From Parapedobacter tibetensis (GTDB taxonomy: Bacteria > Bacteroidota > Bacteroidia > Sphingobacteriales > Sphingobacteriaceae): 64,000 nt of DNA. Location of the stretch: the NCBI RefSeq assembly GCF_024643205.1, contig NZ_JAMKQJ010000001.1, positions 248,001 to 312,000 on the forward strand, in the 5' to 3' direction. The notes beneath the pieces were generated by a model. That model was given only the letters and a program-made list of their open reading frames with translations. It searched no databases and was not told the DNA's origin. A program made the translations under genes and the position numbers. Positions within the stretch are counted from its first letter, which is position 1; each line of letters begins with the position of its first letter. Shown piece by piece: positions 27,701 to 35,252 of the stretch.

Positions 27701-28586
27701 GGATGATGGACTTAACCCCAGCATCAATGATCAAATCAACATGATCTTCTTCCAGCACGGTTTCGCGCTCCAATACCACCTCATTCCGGTCGATAGACAC
27801 TACCTCACCGGTATCTTCATCCACGAAGTCTTCAATCCATTTCTTCAACACCCTTGCGGCCAGTTTACGGCCCACATATTTCTTGAGCCCGGATTTGCTC
27901 ACTTTCACTTCATCAGCCAGTTCAAACAGCTCCAGAATATCCTTGTCGGAATCGTAGCCGATGGCCCTTAAAAGTGTGGTTACCGGGAATTTTTTCTTAC
28001 GGTCAATATAGGCGTACATCACGTTATTCACGTCCGTGGCGAATTCAATCCACGAACCCTTGAATGGGATGACCCGCGCTGAATACAGCTTTGTGCCGTT
28101 GGTGTGACGGCTTTGGCCGAAAAACACACCTGGTGAGCGGTGCAATTGAGATACGATGACGCGTTCGGCGCCATTGATCACAAATGTCCCTTTCGGTGTC
28201 ATGTAGGGGATTGTTCCTAAATAGACATCCTGTACGATGGTCTCAAAATCCTCATGTTCCTCATCATTGCAAGACAGGCGAAGTTTTGCTTTGAGTGGGA
28301 CACTATAGGTCAGTCCACGTTCGATACACTCCTGGATACCATAACGAGGCGGATCGATGAAATAATCCAAAAACTCAAGCACGAAAATGTTCCTTGAATC
28401 AGAAATGGGGAAGTTTTCTGAAAATACCTTGAACAGCCCTTCCTGGTGGCGGTTGTCCGAAGTTGTTTCTAGCTGAAAAAACTCCTTGAAAGATTGCAAT
28501 TGCACATCCAGAAAATCAGGGTAATCAAGTACCTTTTTACTGCTTGCAAAATTCACTCTTTCGTTTTGAATACTTTTGTTTGCCAA
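24777..28586 (-). CDS. rpoB: DNA-directed RNA polymerase subunit beta
   Basis: 1269 residues. Family features include the fork/rifampicin region ([53 protein letters not shown], abbreviated here as the [11 protein letters not shown] core), [17 protein letters not shown], and the C-terminal [20 protein letters not shown]. In the rifampicin pocket the residues read as wild type (D, H and S present as QFMDQ, [10 protein letters not shown]). Cotranscribed with rpoC; separated from rplL by 174 bases that contain a strong hairpin. Confidence 0.99.
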   Translation of the reverse strand: [1269 protein letters not shown]

Positions 28587-28702
28587 GGGAATAAGAATTT
28601 AGTTTAATTAAACTGTGCATATGGTGCTGTTTTTACCGTGTACCGGCGTCCATGTACAGCAGAGACATGACTGGAAGAAGAGGAGAAGTCATAAACAGGA
28701 AT

Positions 28703-28730
28703 AGACTCTGACGAAATCACGTCAGAGTCT
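28703..28730 (-). promoter_or_regulatory. Perfect hairpin in the rplL-rpoB intergenic region
   Basis: AGACTCTGACG (28703-28713) and CGTCAGAGTCT (28720-28730) form a perfect 11-bp stem with a 6-base loop. No U-run follows in the direction of transcription, so it could be an attenuator needing a factor or an RNase processing site that sets the L12:RpoB ratio, as in E. coli. The function is inferred from position. Confidence 0.6.
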
Positions 28731-28760
28731 AACCCATTTAGGTACGTTGTATGAGCTGAA

Positions 28761-29138
28761 TTAGTTGATCTCAACAACAGCTCCCGCTTCTTCAAGTTGC
28801 TTTTTCAAAGCTTCGGCTTCGTCTTTAGCAACACCTGTTTTGATTTCTTTAGGTGCACCGTCAACCAAGTCTTTTGCTTCTTTCAGGCCAAGGCCTGTCA
28901 AATCTTTAACAAGCTTAACAACAGCCAATTTCTGGCCACCGGCTTCTTTCAAGATTACGTCAAAGGAAGTTTTTTCCTCAGCAGCAGGGGCATCAGCACC
29001 CGCGGCCGGACCGGCAACTGCAACTGCGGCTGCTGCTGGCTCAATACCATATTCATCCTTCAAGATTTGAGCTAACTCGTTAACTTCTTTTACTGTCAAG
29101 TTTACCAACTGCTCAGCAAACGCTTTTAAATCTGCCAT
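28761..29138 (-). CDS. rplL: 50S ribosomal protein L7/L12
   Basis: 125 residues: N-terminal dimerisation helices (FAEQLVNLTVKEVNELAQIL), an Ala/Pro/Gly-rich hinge (PAAAAVAVAGPAAGADAPAA) and the C-terminal factor-binding domain (KLAVVKLVKDLTGLGLKEAK). L12 dimers form the stalk that recruits translation GTPases. Sits after rplJ at 73 bases, the usual order. Confidence 0.97.
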   Translation of the reverse strand: MADLKAFAEQLVNLTVKEVNELAQILKDEYGIEPAAAAVAVAGPAAGADAPAAEEKTSFDVILKEAGGQKLAVVKLVKDLTGLGLKEAKDLVDGAPKEIKTGVAKDEAEALKKQLEEAGAVVEIN

Positions 29139-29211
29139 TTTATTTTAAATTTTTGAATTTACTTTTGAAAATTATTAATAATCCTACGGACATTGTAATT
29201 TGGGTCTCCGT

Positions 29212-29730
29212 TTAACCCCTTTCTTGTAAAGTTTTAACCAGCCCAGCCAATGTATTGCCTCCGGACTGAAGACCGGAAATAACATTCTTGGCAGGGGATT
29301 GCAGCAATCCGATGATGTCGCCAATGAGCTCATTTTTGGATTTAAGATTGCTCAGCGCATCGATTTGATTGTCTCCGATAAATACTGCCGCGTCAATGTA
29401 TGCTCCTTTCAATACAGGCTTATCGCCTTCTTTACGAAGCTCTTTGATCAGTTTCGCGGGTGCATTTCCCGATTCGGAAAACAACATGGTAGAAGACCCT
29501 TTCAGCACGGTAAGTAATTCTTCTGAATCAACACCGGCCTCCTCAAGCGCCTTTCTAATCAATGTGTTTTTCACCACCTGGATTGAGATACCCTTATCGA
29601 AACATTTGCGGCGGATACCGTTGATTTTAGCCACGGTCAAATCAGCAGTATCGGTAATATAAAAATTACCGTAAGATTTAATCTGCTCAGTTAAAGCTTT
29701 AACAATTTCTTGTTTTTCCTCTTTTTTCAT
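29212..29730 (-). CDS. rplJ: 50S ribosomal protein L10
   Basis: 172 residues. Matches L10: N-terminal MKKEEKQEIVKALTEQIKSYGNF, then RRKCFDKGISIQVVKNTLIRKALEEAG and a C-terminal helix for L12 binding (SPAKNVISGLQSGGNTLAGLVKTL). It anchors the L12 stalk and, in E. coli, represses its own rplJL mRNA. Here only 59 bases lie between rplA and rplJ, so a separate long L10 leader is limited. Confidence 0.96.
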   Translation of the reverse strand: MKKEEKQEIVKALTEQIKSYGNFYITDTADLTVAKINGIRRKCFDKGISIQVVKNTLIRKALEEAGVDSEELLTVLKGSSTMLFSESGNAPAKLIKELRKEGDKPVLKGAYIDAAVFIGDNQIDALSNLKSKNELIGDIIGLLQSPAKNVISGLQSGGNTLAGLVKTLQERG

Positions 29731-29789
29731 TTGAATAAATTGCTTTTAAGCGGCTATAAAAGTTATCCCGATAGGGAGGACCTTCATGA

Positions 29790-30488
29790 TTAAATTCCTG
29801 CTACTGATTTAGTTTCTATTTGAATACCAGGGCTCATCGTGGAAGAGATGTAAATACTCTTGAAATACGTCCCTTTTGCCGCAGAAGGCTTCAATTTGGA
29901 AATTGTCTGCAATACCTCCAAGGCATTTTCATAGATCTTTTCCTGTGGAAAAGATGATTTGCCTATGGAAGTGTGGATAATCCCTGTCTTATCTACTTTG
30001 AAATCAATCTTACCTGCCTTCACTTCAGACACCGCTTTACCAATATCCGTGGTTACGGTACCAGTCTTGGGGTTTGGCATGAGGTTGCGTGGACCGAGAA
30101 TACGGCCCAATTTACCAACCTTTGCCATCACGCTGGGCATGGTAATAATGATATCAATGTCGGTCCAACCACCTTCGATCTGGCTGATATAGTCGTCCAA
30201 CCCCACATAGTCAGCTCCCGCGGCCTTAGCTTCTTCCTCCTTATCAGGTGTACAAAGCACTAGCACACGAACGGTCTTACCCGTGCCATGCGGCAATGTT
30301 GCGATACCACGTACCATTTGATTTGCTTTACGGGGATCCACGCCGAGGCGTACATCGATATCCACCGAAGAATCAAATTTGGTATTGGTAATGTCCTTCA
30401 CTAGGGCAGATGCCTCTTGTAAAGAATACGTTTTACCAACTTCAATCTTGGATAGTGCCGCTTTTTGATTTTTTGTTAATCTTGCCAC
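29790..30488 (-). CDS. rplA: 50S ribosomal protein L1
   Basis: 232 residues with L1 landmarks: KFDSSVDIDVRLGVDPRKANQMVRG, LPHGTGKTVRVLVLC, the GRILGPRNLMPNPKTGTV signature near residue 130 and C-terminal KSIYISSTMSPGIQIE. L1 forms the mobile stalk at the E site and represses its operon in E. coli. It lies 22 bases after rplK. Confidence 0.97.
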   Translation of the reverse strand: MARLTKNQKAALSKIEVGKTYSLQEASALVKDITNTKFDSSVDIDVRLGVDPRKANQMVRGIATLPHGTGKTVRVLVLCTPDKEEEAKAAGADYVGLDDYISQIEGGWTDIDIIITMPSVMAKVGKLGRILGPRNLMPNPKTGTVTTDIGKAVSEVKAGKIDFKVDKTGIIHTSIGKSSFPQEKIYENALEVLQTISKLKPSAAKGTYFKSIYISSTMSPGIQIETKSVAGI

Positions 30489-30510
30489 TTTCTTAAATTG
30501 ATTTCGTTAA

Positions 30511-30954
30511 TTAATTGTTCCAGGGCGCATTCCCGTTCACAGTGATACCCATACTACGCGCCGTGCCAGCAATCATACGCATGGCCGACTCTACAGTGAA
30601 CGCATTTAAATCTGGCATTTTATCCTTCGCAATGGTCTCCACTTGTTCCCAAGTTACTGAACCCACTTTTCTTCGGTTGGGTTCACCGGAGCCACCCTTC
30701 AATCCCGAAGCTTCAATCAATTGAACGGCAACCGGAGGGGTTTTGATGATAAAATCGAAAGATTTATCGCTATACACCGTAATGACAACAGGCAATACCT
30801 TGCCAGGCTTGTCTTGGGTACGTGCATTGAACTGCTTGCAAAATTCCATGATGTTCACCCCTTTTGCACCCAACGCGGGTCCAACTGGAGGTGATGGATT
30901 CGCAGCGCCGCCCTTCACTTGTAATTTTACTAACGCACTGACTTCTTTTGCCAT
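30511..30954 (-). CDS. rplK: 50S ribosomal protein L11
   Basis: 147 residues. Signature segments KLQVKGGAANPSPPVGPALGAKGVN (N-terminal domain) and IAKDKMPDLNAFTVESAMRMIAGTARSMG (C-terminal RNA-binding domain). L11 supports the GTPase-associated centre and stringent response. First gene of the rplKAJL group with its own -7 box at 31071-31078 and a leader of about 110 bases. Confidence 0.97.
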   Translation of the reverse strand: MAKEVSALVKLQVKGGAANPSPPVGPALGAKGVNIMEFCKQFNARTQDKPGKVLPVVITVYSDKSFDFIIKTPPVAVQLIEASGLKGGSGEPNRRKVGSVTWEQVETIAKDKMPDLNAFTVESAMRMIAGTARSMGITVNGNAPWNN

Positions 30955-31028
30955 TTCTCGATTTGAATTAAATTAATAAATGTTTGTTAGTAAGGTGGAA
31001 GCATTATAACGTAACATTTAGATTTTGA

Positions 31029-31041
31029 GGCACATTGTGCC
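31029..31041 (-). promoter_or_regulatory. Palindrome in the rplK leader
   Basis: GGCACATTGTGCC has 6-base perfect arms around one central base, and lies 75-87 bases ahead of rplK in its 5' leader. It may be an RNA hairpin used for feedback by L1; this is inferred from position only. Confidence 0.3.
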
Positions 31042-31052
31042 AAACTGCACGA

Positions 31053-31078
31053 GCACCCCAAAATGGAGTGCAAAGGTA
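31053..31078 (-). promoter_or_regulatory. rplK promoter (-7 TACCTTTG) with inverted repeat at the start site
   Basis: An exact TAnnTTTG match occupies 31071-31078. Directly after it the arms GCACTCCA/TGGGGTGC (31053-31071, one G-U) flank the expected transcription start. Confidence 0.5.
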
Positions 31079-31147
31079 CAAAAAAAAATTAAAATATATA
31101 GCGTAAAAAAAATAAAGACCAATCTCTTCAAGATGGCCTTGCACATT

Positions 31148-31693
31148 TTACTCTTTCTCTACTTGTATATAGTTCAGTTCCAAGGGGGTTTTGCGGCCGA
31201 ACACCTTCACCATTACCTTCAACTTTTTCTTTTCCTCGTTTACCTCTTCTATTTCACCTGTAAATCCATTGAACGGACCGTCATTGACTTTCACAAGCTC
31301 CCCGACATAGTAAGGTACATTCATCATTTCACCTTGCTCAGACATTTCATCCACCTTGCCCAATATACGGTTGATCTCTGCTGGGCGAAGTGGTATCGGA
31401 TTCCCTGCCTTATCGCCTAAAAATCCTACAACGCTATTGATGTTCTTGATGATGTGTTCCAACTCACCATCCAGTGCAGCTTCTAATAACACATATCCCG
31501 GATAAAAATTACGCTCCTTAGCCACCTTCTTCCCATCCCGCATCTGGTAATACTTCTCCATCGGAATCAACACTTGGGGAACAAGATGGTTGATTCCCAA
31601 ACGGTTTACTTCCGATTCAATGTATTGCTTTACTTTCTTTTCCTTTCCGCTTACGGCCCGTACAACGTACCATTTCAGAGCTTGATCTGCCAT
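31148..31693 (-). CDS. nusG: Transcription termination/antitermination protein NusG
   Basis: 181 residues. NGN domain at the N-terminus (ALKWYVVRAVSGKEKKVKQYI, FYPGYVLLEAALDGE, VGFLGDKAGNPIPL) and a C-terminal KOW domain (GELVKVNDGPFNGFTGEIEEVN). NusG binds RNA polymerase and couples it to Rho or ribosomes. It follows secE at 18 bases. Confidence 0.97.
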   Translation of the reverse strand: MADQALKWYVVRAVSGKEKKVKQYIESEVNRLGINHLVPQVLIPMEKYYQMRDGKKVAKERNFYPGYVLLEAALDGELEHIIKNINSVVGFLGDKAGNPIPLRPAEINRILGKVDEMSEQGEMMNVPYYVGELVKVNDGPFNGFTGEIEEVNEEKKKLKVMVKVFGRKTPLELNYIQVEKE

Positions 31694-31711
31694 TTTTTCT
31701 TTCCCAACAAG

Positions 31712-31906
31712 TTAAGACGCAATATTATAGAACAATTCCAGCACGTTACTTGAAGCCTTATCCATCGCAAAGATGACCAATGCGATGATAACAGATGCTA
31801 CCAATACCACCACTGCAGAGCTTTGCAGCTGCGCCCAAGTAGGCCAAGTGACCTTTTGGCTCATCTCAGTATAGGAGTCTTTTACAAATTCTAGTACGTT
31901 TGCCAT
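31712..31906 (-). CDS. secE: Preprotein translocase subunit SecE
   Basis: 64 residues with one amphipathic helix (FVKDSYTEMSQKVTWPTWAQLQSS) and one membrane helix (AVVVLVASVIIALVIFAMD). The short form is normal outside the enterobacteria. Position between tRNA-Trp/tuf and nusG is the conserved order. Confidence 0.95.
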   Translation of the reverse strand: MANVLEFVKDSYTEMSQKVTWPTWAQLQSSAVVVLVASVIIALVIFAMDKASSNVLELFYNIAS

Positions 31907-31929
31907 GTTCTATGTTCTGTCAATATTTG

Positions 31930-32000
31930 CACGGGCACCAGGATTCGAACCCAGATCAAAGGTTTTGGAGACCTCTATTCTACCATTGAACTATGCCCGT
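31930..32000 (-). tRNA. tRNA-Trp (anticodon CCA)
   Basis: 71 bases on the minus strand. Acceptor arms ACGGGCA and TGCCCGT pair perfectly; the anticodon loop is CTCCAAA, giving CCA; a GTTCGAAT T-loop is present. CCA is not encoded. It lies between tuf and secE. Confidence 0.95.
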
Positions 32001-32022
32001 GTAAGTGTTATTGTATTAGACA

Positions 32023-32060
32023 CGATTAGCTAATCAGCTGGCTCGCTGATTAGCTAATCG
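32023..32060. repeat. Perfect 16-bp inverted repeat between tuf and tRNA-Trp
   Basis: CGATTAGCTAATCAGC (32023-32038) and GCTGATTAGCTAATCG (32045-32060) are exact reverse complements around TGGCTC. Each arm contains the 12-bp palindrome GATTAGCTAATC. It could be a factor-assisted terminator or processing hairpin after tuf, or a dispersed repeat; no T-run follows. Confidence 0.7.
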
Positions 32061-32093
32061 GTTATGGAATAACAATCATCCCAAGGGGACTGA

Positions 32094-33281
32094 TTACTTA
32101 AGAATCTCAGTCACCTGTCCGGCACCTACAGTCCTACCACCCTCACGGATAGCGAAACGAAGGCCTTTTTCCATTGCGATTGCGTTAATCAATTTCACTG
32201 TAATTGTAACGTTATCACCTGGCATTACCATTTCTACACCATCTGGCAAGGCGATTTCGCCTGTCACATCTGTGGTACGGAAATAGAATTGTGGACGGTA
32301 TTTGTTGAAGAACGGCGTGTGACGGCCACCTTCTGCTTTTGACAATACATATACCTCAGCCTTGAACTCGGTGTGCGGAGTTACCGAACCGGGTTTGCAG
32401 ATAACCATACCACGGCGGATATCGGTTTTCTCAATACCACGCAACAACAAACCTACGTTATCACCAGCTTCGCCGTAATCCAAAATCTTACGGAACATTT
32501 CGACACCAGTAACAACTGATTTCAAGTTATCAGCACCCATACCCAGTATTTCCACCTGATCTCCAGAGTTGATTACACCACGCTCGATACGTCCTGTAGC
32601 TACAGTACCACGACCAGTGATGGAAAATACGTCTTCGATAGGCATCAAGAATGGAAGCTCAGTCAACCGTGGAGGAATGGGAATATGCTCATCTACTGCA
32701 TCCATCAATTCCATGATTTTGTCTACCCATTCAGTTTCGCCGTTCAAACCACCAAGAGCAGAACCACGAATCACAGGGATATCATCACCAGGGTATTCGT
32801 AGAATGACAATAACTCGCGGATTTCCATTTCAACCAAGTCCAATAACTCAGGGTCATCTACCAAGTCTACTTTATTCATGAAAACCACTAACGCAGGTAC
32901 ACCCACTTGGCGAGCCAAGAGGATGTGCTCCCGTGTTTGAGGCATCGGGCCATCAGTAGCGGCCACAACGATGATGGCACCATCCATTTGTGCAGCACCA
33001 GTAACCATGTTTTTTACATAGTCAGCGTGACCAGGACAGTCAACGTGTGCATAGTGGCGACTTGCTGTCGAATACTCAACGTGTGCAGTATTAATAGTGA
33101 TACCACGCTCTTTTTCTTCAGGAGCAGAGTCAATCGAGTCAAAAGAACGAGCTTCTGAAAGCCCTTTGTCTGACAATACTTTTGTAATTGCGGCGGTAGT
33201 CGTTGTTTTACCGTGGTCTACGTGACCGATCGTACCAATGTTTAAGTGAGGTTTACTGCGGTCAAATTTCTCTTTTGCCAT
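32094..33281 (-). CDS. tuf: Elongation factor Tu
   Basis: 395 residues. G1 GHVDHGKT, G2 region RGITINTAHVEY, G3 DCPGH, G4 NKVD and G5 SAL are all present, followed by domains 2 and 3 ending GRTVGAGQVTEILK. It delivers aminoacyl-tRNA to the ribosome. It is embedded between tRNA genes and secE, the arrangement typical of Bacteroidota, and is probably expressed from the promoter upstream of the tRNA cluster. Confidence 0.99.
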   Translation of the reverse strand: MAKEKFDRSKPHLNIGTIGHVDHGKTTTTAAITKVLSDKGLSEARSFDSIDSAPEEKERGITINTAHVEYSTASRHYAHVDCPGHADYVKNMVTGAAQMDGAIIVVAATDGPMPQTREHILLARQVGVPALVVFMNKVDLVDDPELLDLVEMEIRELLSFYEYPGDDIPVIRGSALGGLNGETEWVDKIMELMDAVDEHIPIPPRLTELPFLMPIEDVFSITGRGTVATGRIERGVINSGDQVEILGMGADNLKSVVTGVEMFRKILDYGEAGDNVGLLLRGIEKTDIRRGMVICKPGSVTPHTEFKAEVYVLSKAEGGRHTPFFNKYRPQFYFRTTDVTGEIALPDGVEMVMPGDNVTITVKLINAIAMEKGLRFAIREGGRTVGAGQVTEILK

Positions 33282-33351
33282 GTTTTATGCGAATTAGTAA
33301 TTTAAAATTTTTAGTTGTTATGCTATTTTCAATTAAAATAGTACCCTTACG

Positions 33352-33423
<72 letters not shown>

Positions 33424-33500
33424 TTTTGTGCTTACAATCCAATCCCTGTCAATATACCGAACTTGAGCGGTTTGACAGAGTATTTGACCAACACATGATG

Positions 33501-33573
33501 AGCGGAAGACGGGTCTCGAACCCGCAACCTATAGCTTGGAAGGCTATCGCTCTACCAATTGAGCTACTTCCGC
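33501..33573 (-). tRNA. tRNA-Gly (anticodon TCC)
   Basis: 73 bases. Acceptor GCGGAAG pairs with CTTCCGC; anticodon loop CTTCCAA gives TCC; T-loop GTTCGAGAC. Confidence 0.95.
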
Positions 33574-33576
33574 TTT

Positions 33577-33644
33577 TCTGATTTTAGGCTTACGATTTTA
33601 GATTTATTAGTCCATCGTAAATCTTCCAATCTAAAATCAATATT
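33577..33644. repeat. AT-rich inverted/direct repeats between tRNA-Gly and tRNA-Tyr
   Basis: Words of the GATTTTAG family (CTGATTTTAGG, ACGATTTTAGATTTA) are mirrored by CGTAAATC and AATCTAAAATCAAT, giving an imperfect hairpin. It resembles degenerate intergenic filler repeats of sphingobacteria. Confidence 0.4.
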
Positions 33645-33645
33645 G

Positions 33646-33726
33646 TGGGGGGAGAAGGATTCGAACCTTCGAAGCCGAAGCAACGGATTTACAGTCCGTC
33701 CCATTTGACCGCTCTGGAATCCCCCC
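33646..33726 (-). tRNA. tRNA-Tyr (anticodon GTA)
   Basis: 81 bases with a long variable arm, as expected for tRNA-Tyr. Acceptor GGGGGGA pairs with TCCCCCC; anticodon loop CTGTAAA gives GTA; T-loop GTTCGAATC. Confidence 0.95.
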
Positions 33727-33733
33727 TACTTAG

Positions 33734-33806
<73 letters not shown>

Positions 33807-33971
33807 AATATATCTTTTAAACAACTTAGCTCTTCCCACGCTTGTTAGGCATTTCCTGAACCGTCCACCTATTGTTACTGCTTTAGTTCATACAGCTTTA
33901 CTCAGCCAAACAAAGGCAATCTTTCACCTCAAAATCCTACTCCCAAATACCCCTTTTCCTTTAGGGACTGC

Positions 33972-34001
33972 AAAGATATACAAACTTGTATTAATTCAAA
34001 A
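33972..34001 (-). promoter_or_regulatory. Promoter of the tRNA-tuf operon (TTTG, 18 bp, TATCTTTG)
   Basis: On the minus strand TTTG (33998-34001) and TATCTTTG (33972-33979) match the Bacteroidota -33/-7 consensus with an 18-base spacer. Transcription would start about 160 bases before the first tRNA and run through four tRNAs and tuf. Bases 33807-33971 hold no gene. Confidence 0.7.
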
Positions 34002-34038
34002 AAAATTTACAAAAATTAAAAGGGGGCAAGAAAACCGT

Positions 34039-34046
34039 ATCTTCGC
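34039..34046 (+). promoter_or_regulatory. Near-consensus -7 box (TATCTTCG) for the Omp85-like gene
   Basis: One mismatch to TAnnTTTG, 16 bases ahead of the ATG; divergent from the tRNA-tuf promoter. Confidence 0.4.
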
Positions 34047-34062
34047 CGGACAAAATCGAGCT

Positions 34063-35220
34063 ATGAGGATTGCATTACGTTGTTTCGTTAGCATAATATG
34101 CTTGGGAATGTCGTTTCAATTTGTATCGGCACAAGAGCAAAAAAGCCTTTGGGATCACAAACTTATCAAGCGGTTTGTTTCCACAGAGAAAGACAGCACA
34201 CGGTCGGCAGGCTTTATGGTCATCCCCGCATTGGGGTATGCCCAGGAAACGGGATTAGAGTTTGGCCTGGCCAGTGTCTACAATTTTTATCTCAACAAAG
34301 CAGACACCACGATCCGAACCTCAAACATCACCTTCATCGGTACATTCACCACCGAAAGGCAGACCAACCTTAAACTGGAATCTGATATTTGGACCACAGG
34401 CAATCAATACCATTACATCAGCGAGTTACGCTTCCGTAATTTTCCGTTCAACTTTTACGGGCTGGGCAATGCAACCTCCCAACAGAATGAGGATGTTGTA
34501 CTCATGCAACTGGCACGTGTCAGGCTGGAAGGCGAACGTAAGTTGGCACCCAACTATTACTCGGGTCTCAATTTTGCTTTTGAAAATTTCTCCTTTTCCG
34601 ACAAGGAACGTGGAGGAATATTCGACAGCTTGCCACCATATGGACAGACGGGGGGCTGGCATTTCCTGTTTGGCCTCTCCCAATTGTATGATACACGTAA
34701 TATTAATACGTATACGACCAAAGGCTATTATGCACGATTAAAATATGCGTATTCTCCCGGATTTGGGGGAGGCAGCCATTTCAAGGGAAGCATGGTAGAT
34801 GCTGACCTGCGTGCGTTCTTCCCGCTAACAGGACAGCTCACCTTGGGGCTGAATGTCCTATACAAGACATCCTTTGGCCCACGGGTGCCATTTTATGTGT
34901 ATCGTGAATTGGGTGGCGACATGATGATGCGAGGGTATTACACTGGCCGCTACCGCGACCGCAGCTTGCTTGCCGCACAAAGCGAACTTCGCTATCGCTT
35001 CCACCCCCGCCTGGGAATTACCGCCTTTGCCAGTACAGGCTCTACGTATCAAAATGGCTTGCAGCATGCACGTTTCGTGCCGTCATATGGCGGTGGCCTT
35101 CGGTATTTCTTCGATCTGGAGCACAACAGCAGCGTAAGGCTAGATTACGGATTTGGTGAACAACGCCCCGGAGAAAAGCGGCAGGGAGGGTTTTACTTGT
35201 CCTTGAGTGAGGCATTCTGA
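34063..35220 (+). CDS. BamA/TamA (Omp85) family outer-membrane barrel protein without POTRA domains
   Basis: 385 residues with a signal peptide ending VSAQEQ. The rest is a beta-barrel: alternating strands, frequent aromatic ends, and the Omp85-type segment MMRGYYTGRYRDRSLLAAQSE (residues ~288-308; RGY and YRD are the recognisable core) that corresponds to the VRGF/Y motif. It ends SLSEAF with a terminal phenylalanine, the usual barrel insertion signal. There is no room for POTRA domains, so it is a lone barrel like patatin-associated or surface-antigen barrels. The function is unknown. Confidence 0.8.
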   Translation: MRIALRCFVSIICLGMSFQFVSAQEQKSLWDHKLIKRFVSTEKDSTRSAGFMVIPALGYAQETGLEFGLASVYNFYLNKADTTIRTSNITFIGTFTTERQTNLKLESDIWTTGNQYHYISELRFRNFPFNFYGLGNATSQQNEDVVLMQLARVRLEGERKLAPNYYSGLNFAFENFSFSDKERGGIFDSLPPYGQTGGWHFLFGLSQLYDTRNINTYTTKGYYARLKYAYSPGFGGGSHFKGSMVDADLRAFFPLTGQLTLGLNVLYKTSFGPRVPFYVYRELGGDMMMRGYYTGRYRDRSLLAAQSELRYRFHPRLGITAFASTGSTYQNGLQHARFVPSYGGGLRYFFDLEHNSSVRLDYGFGEQRPGEKRQGGFYLSLSEAF

Positions 35221-35252
35221 GCCTGATTAAAAATCATACGCAATAGATTTTA

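Noticed and set aside
27309..27971. 220-codon plus-strand frame inside rpoB
   Set aside because: Complete overlap with rpoB, no recognisable domains; a shadow frame.
29731..29789. Structured L10 autoregulatory leader before rplJ
   Set aside because: The gap is only 59 bases and shows no clear kink-turn or conserved L10 motif.
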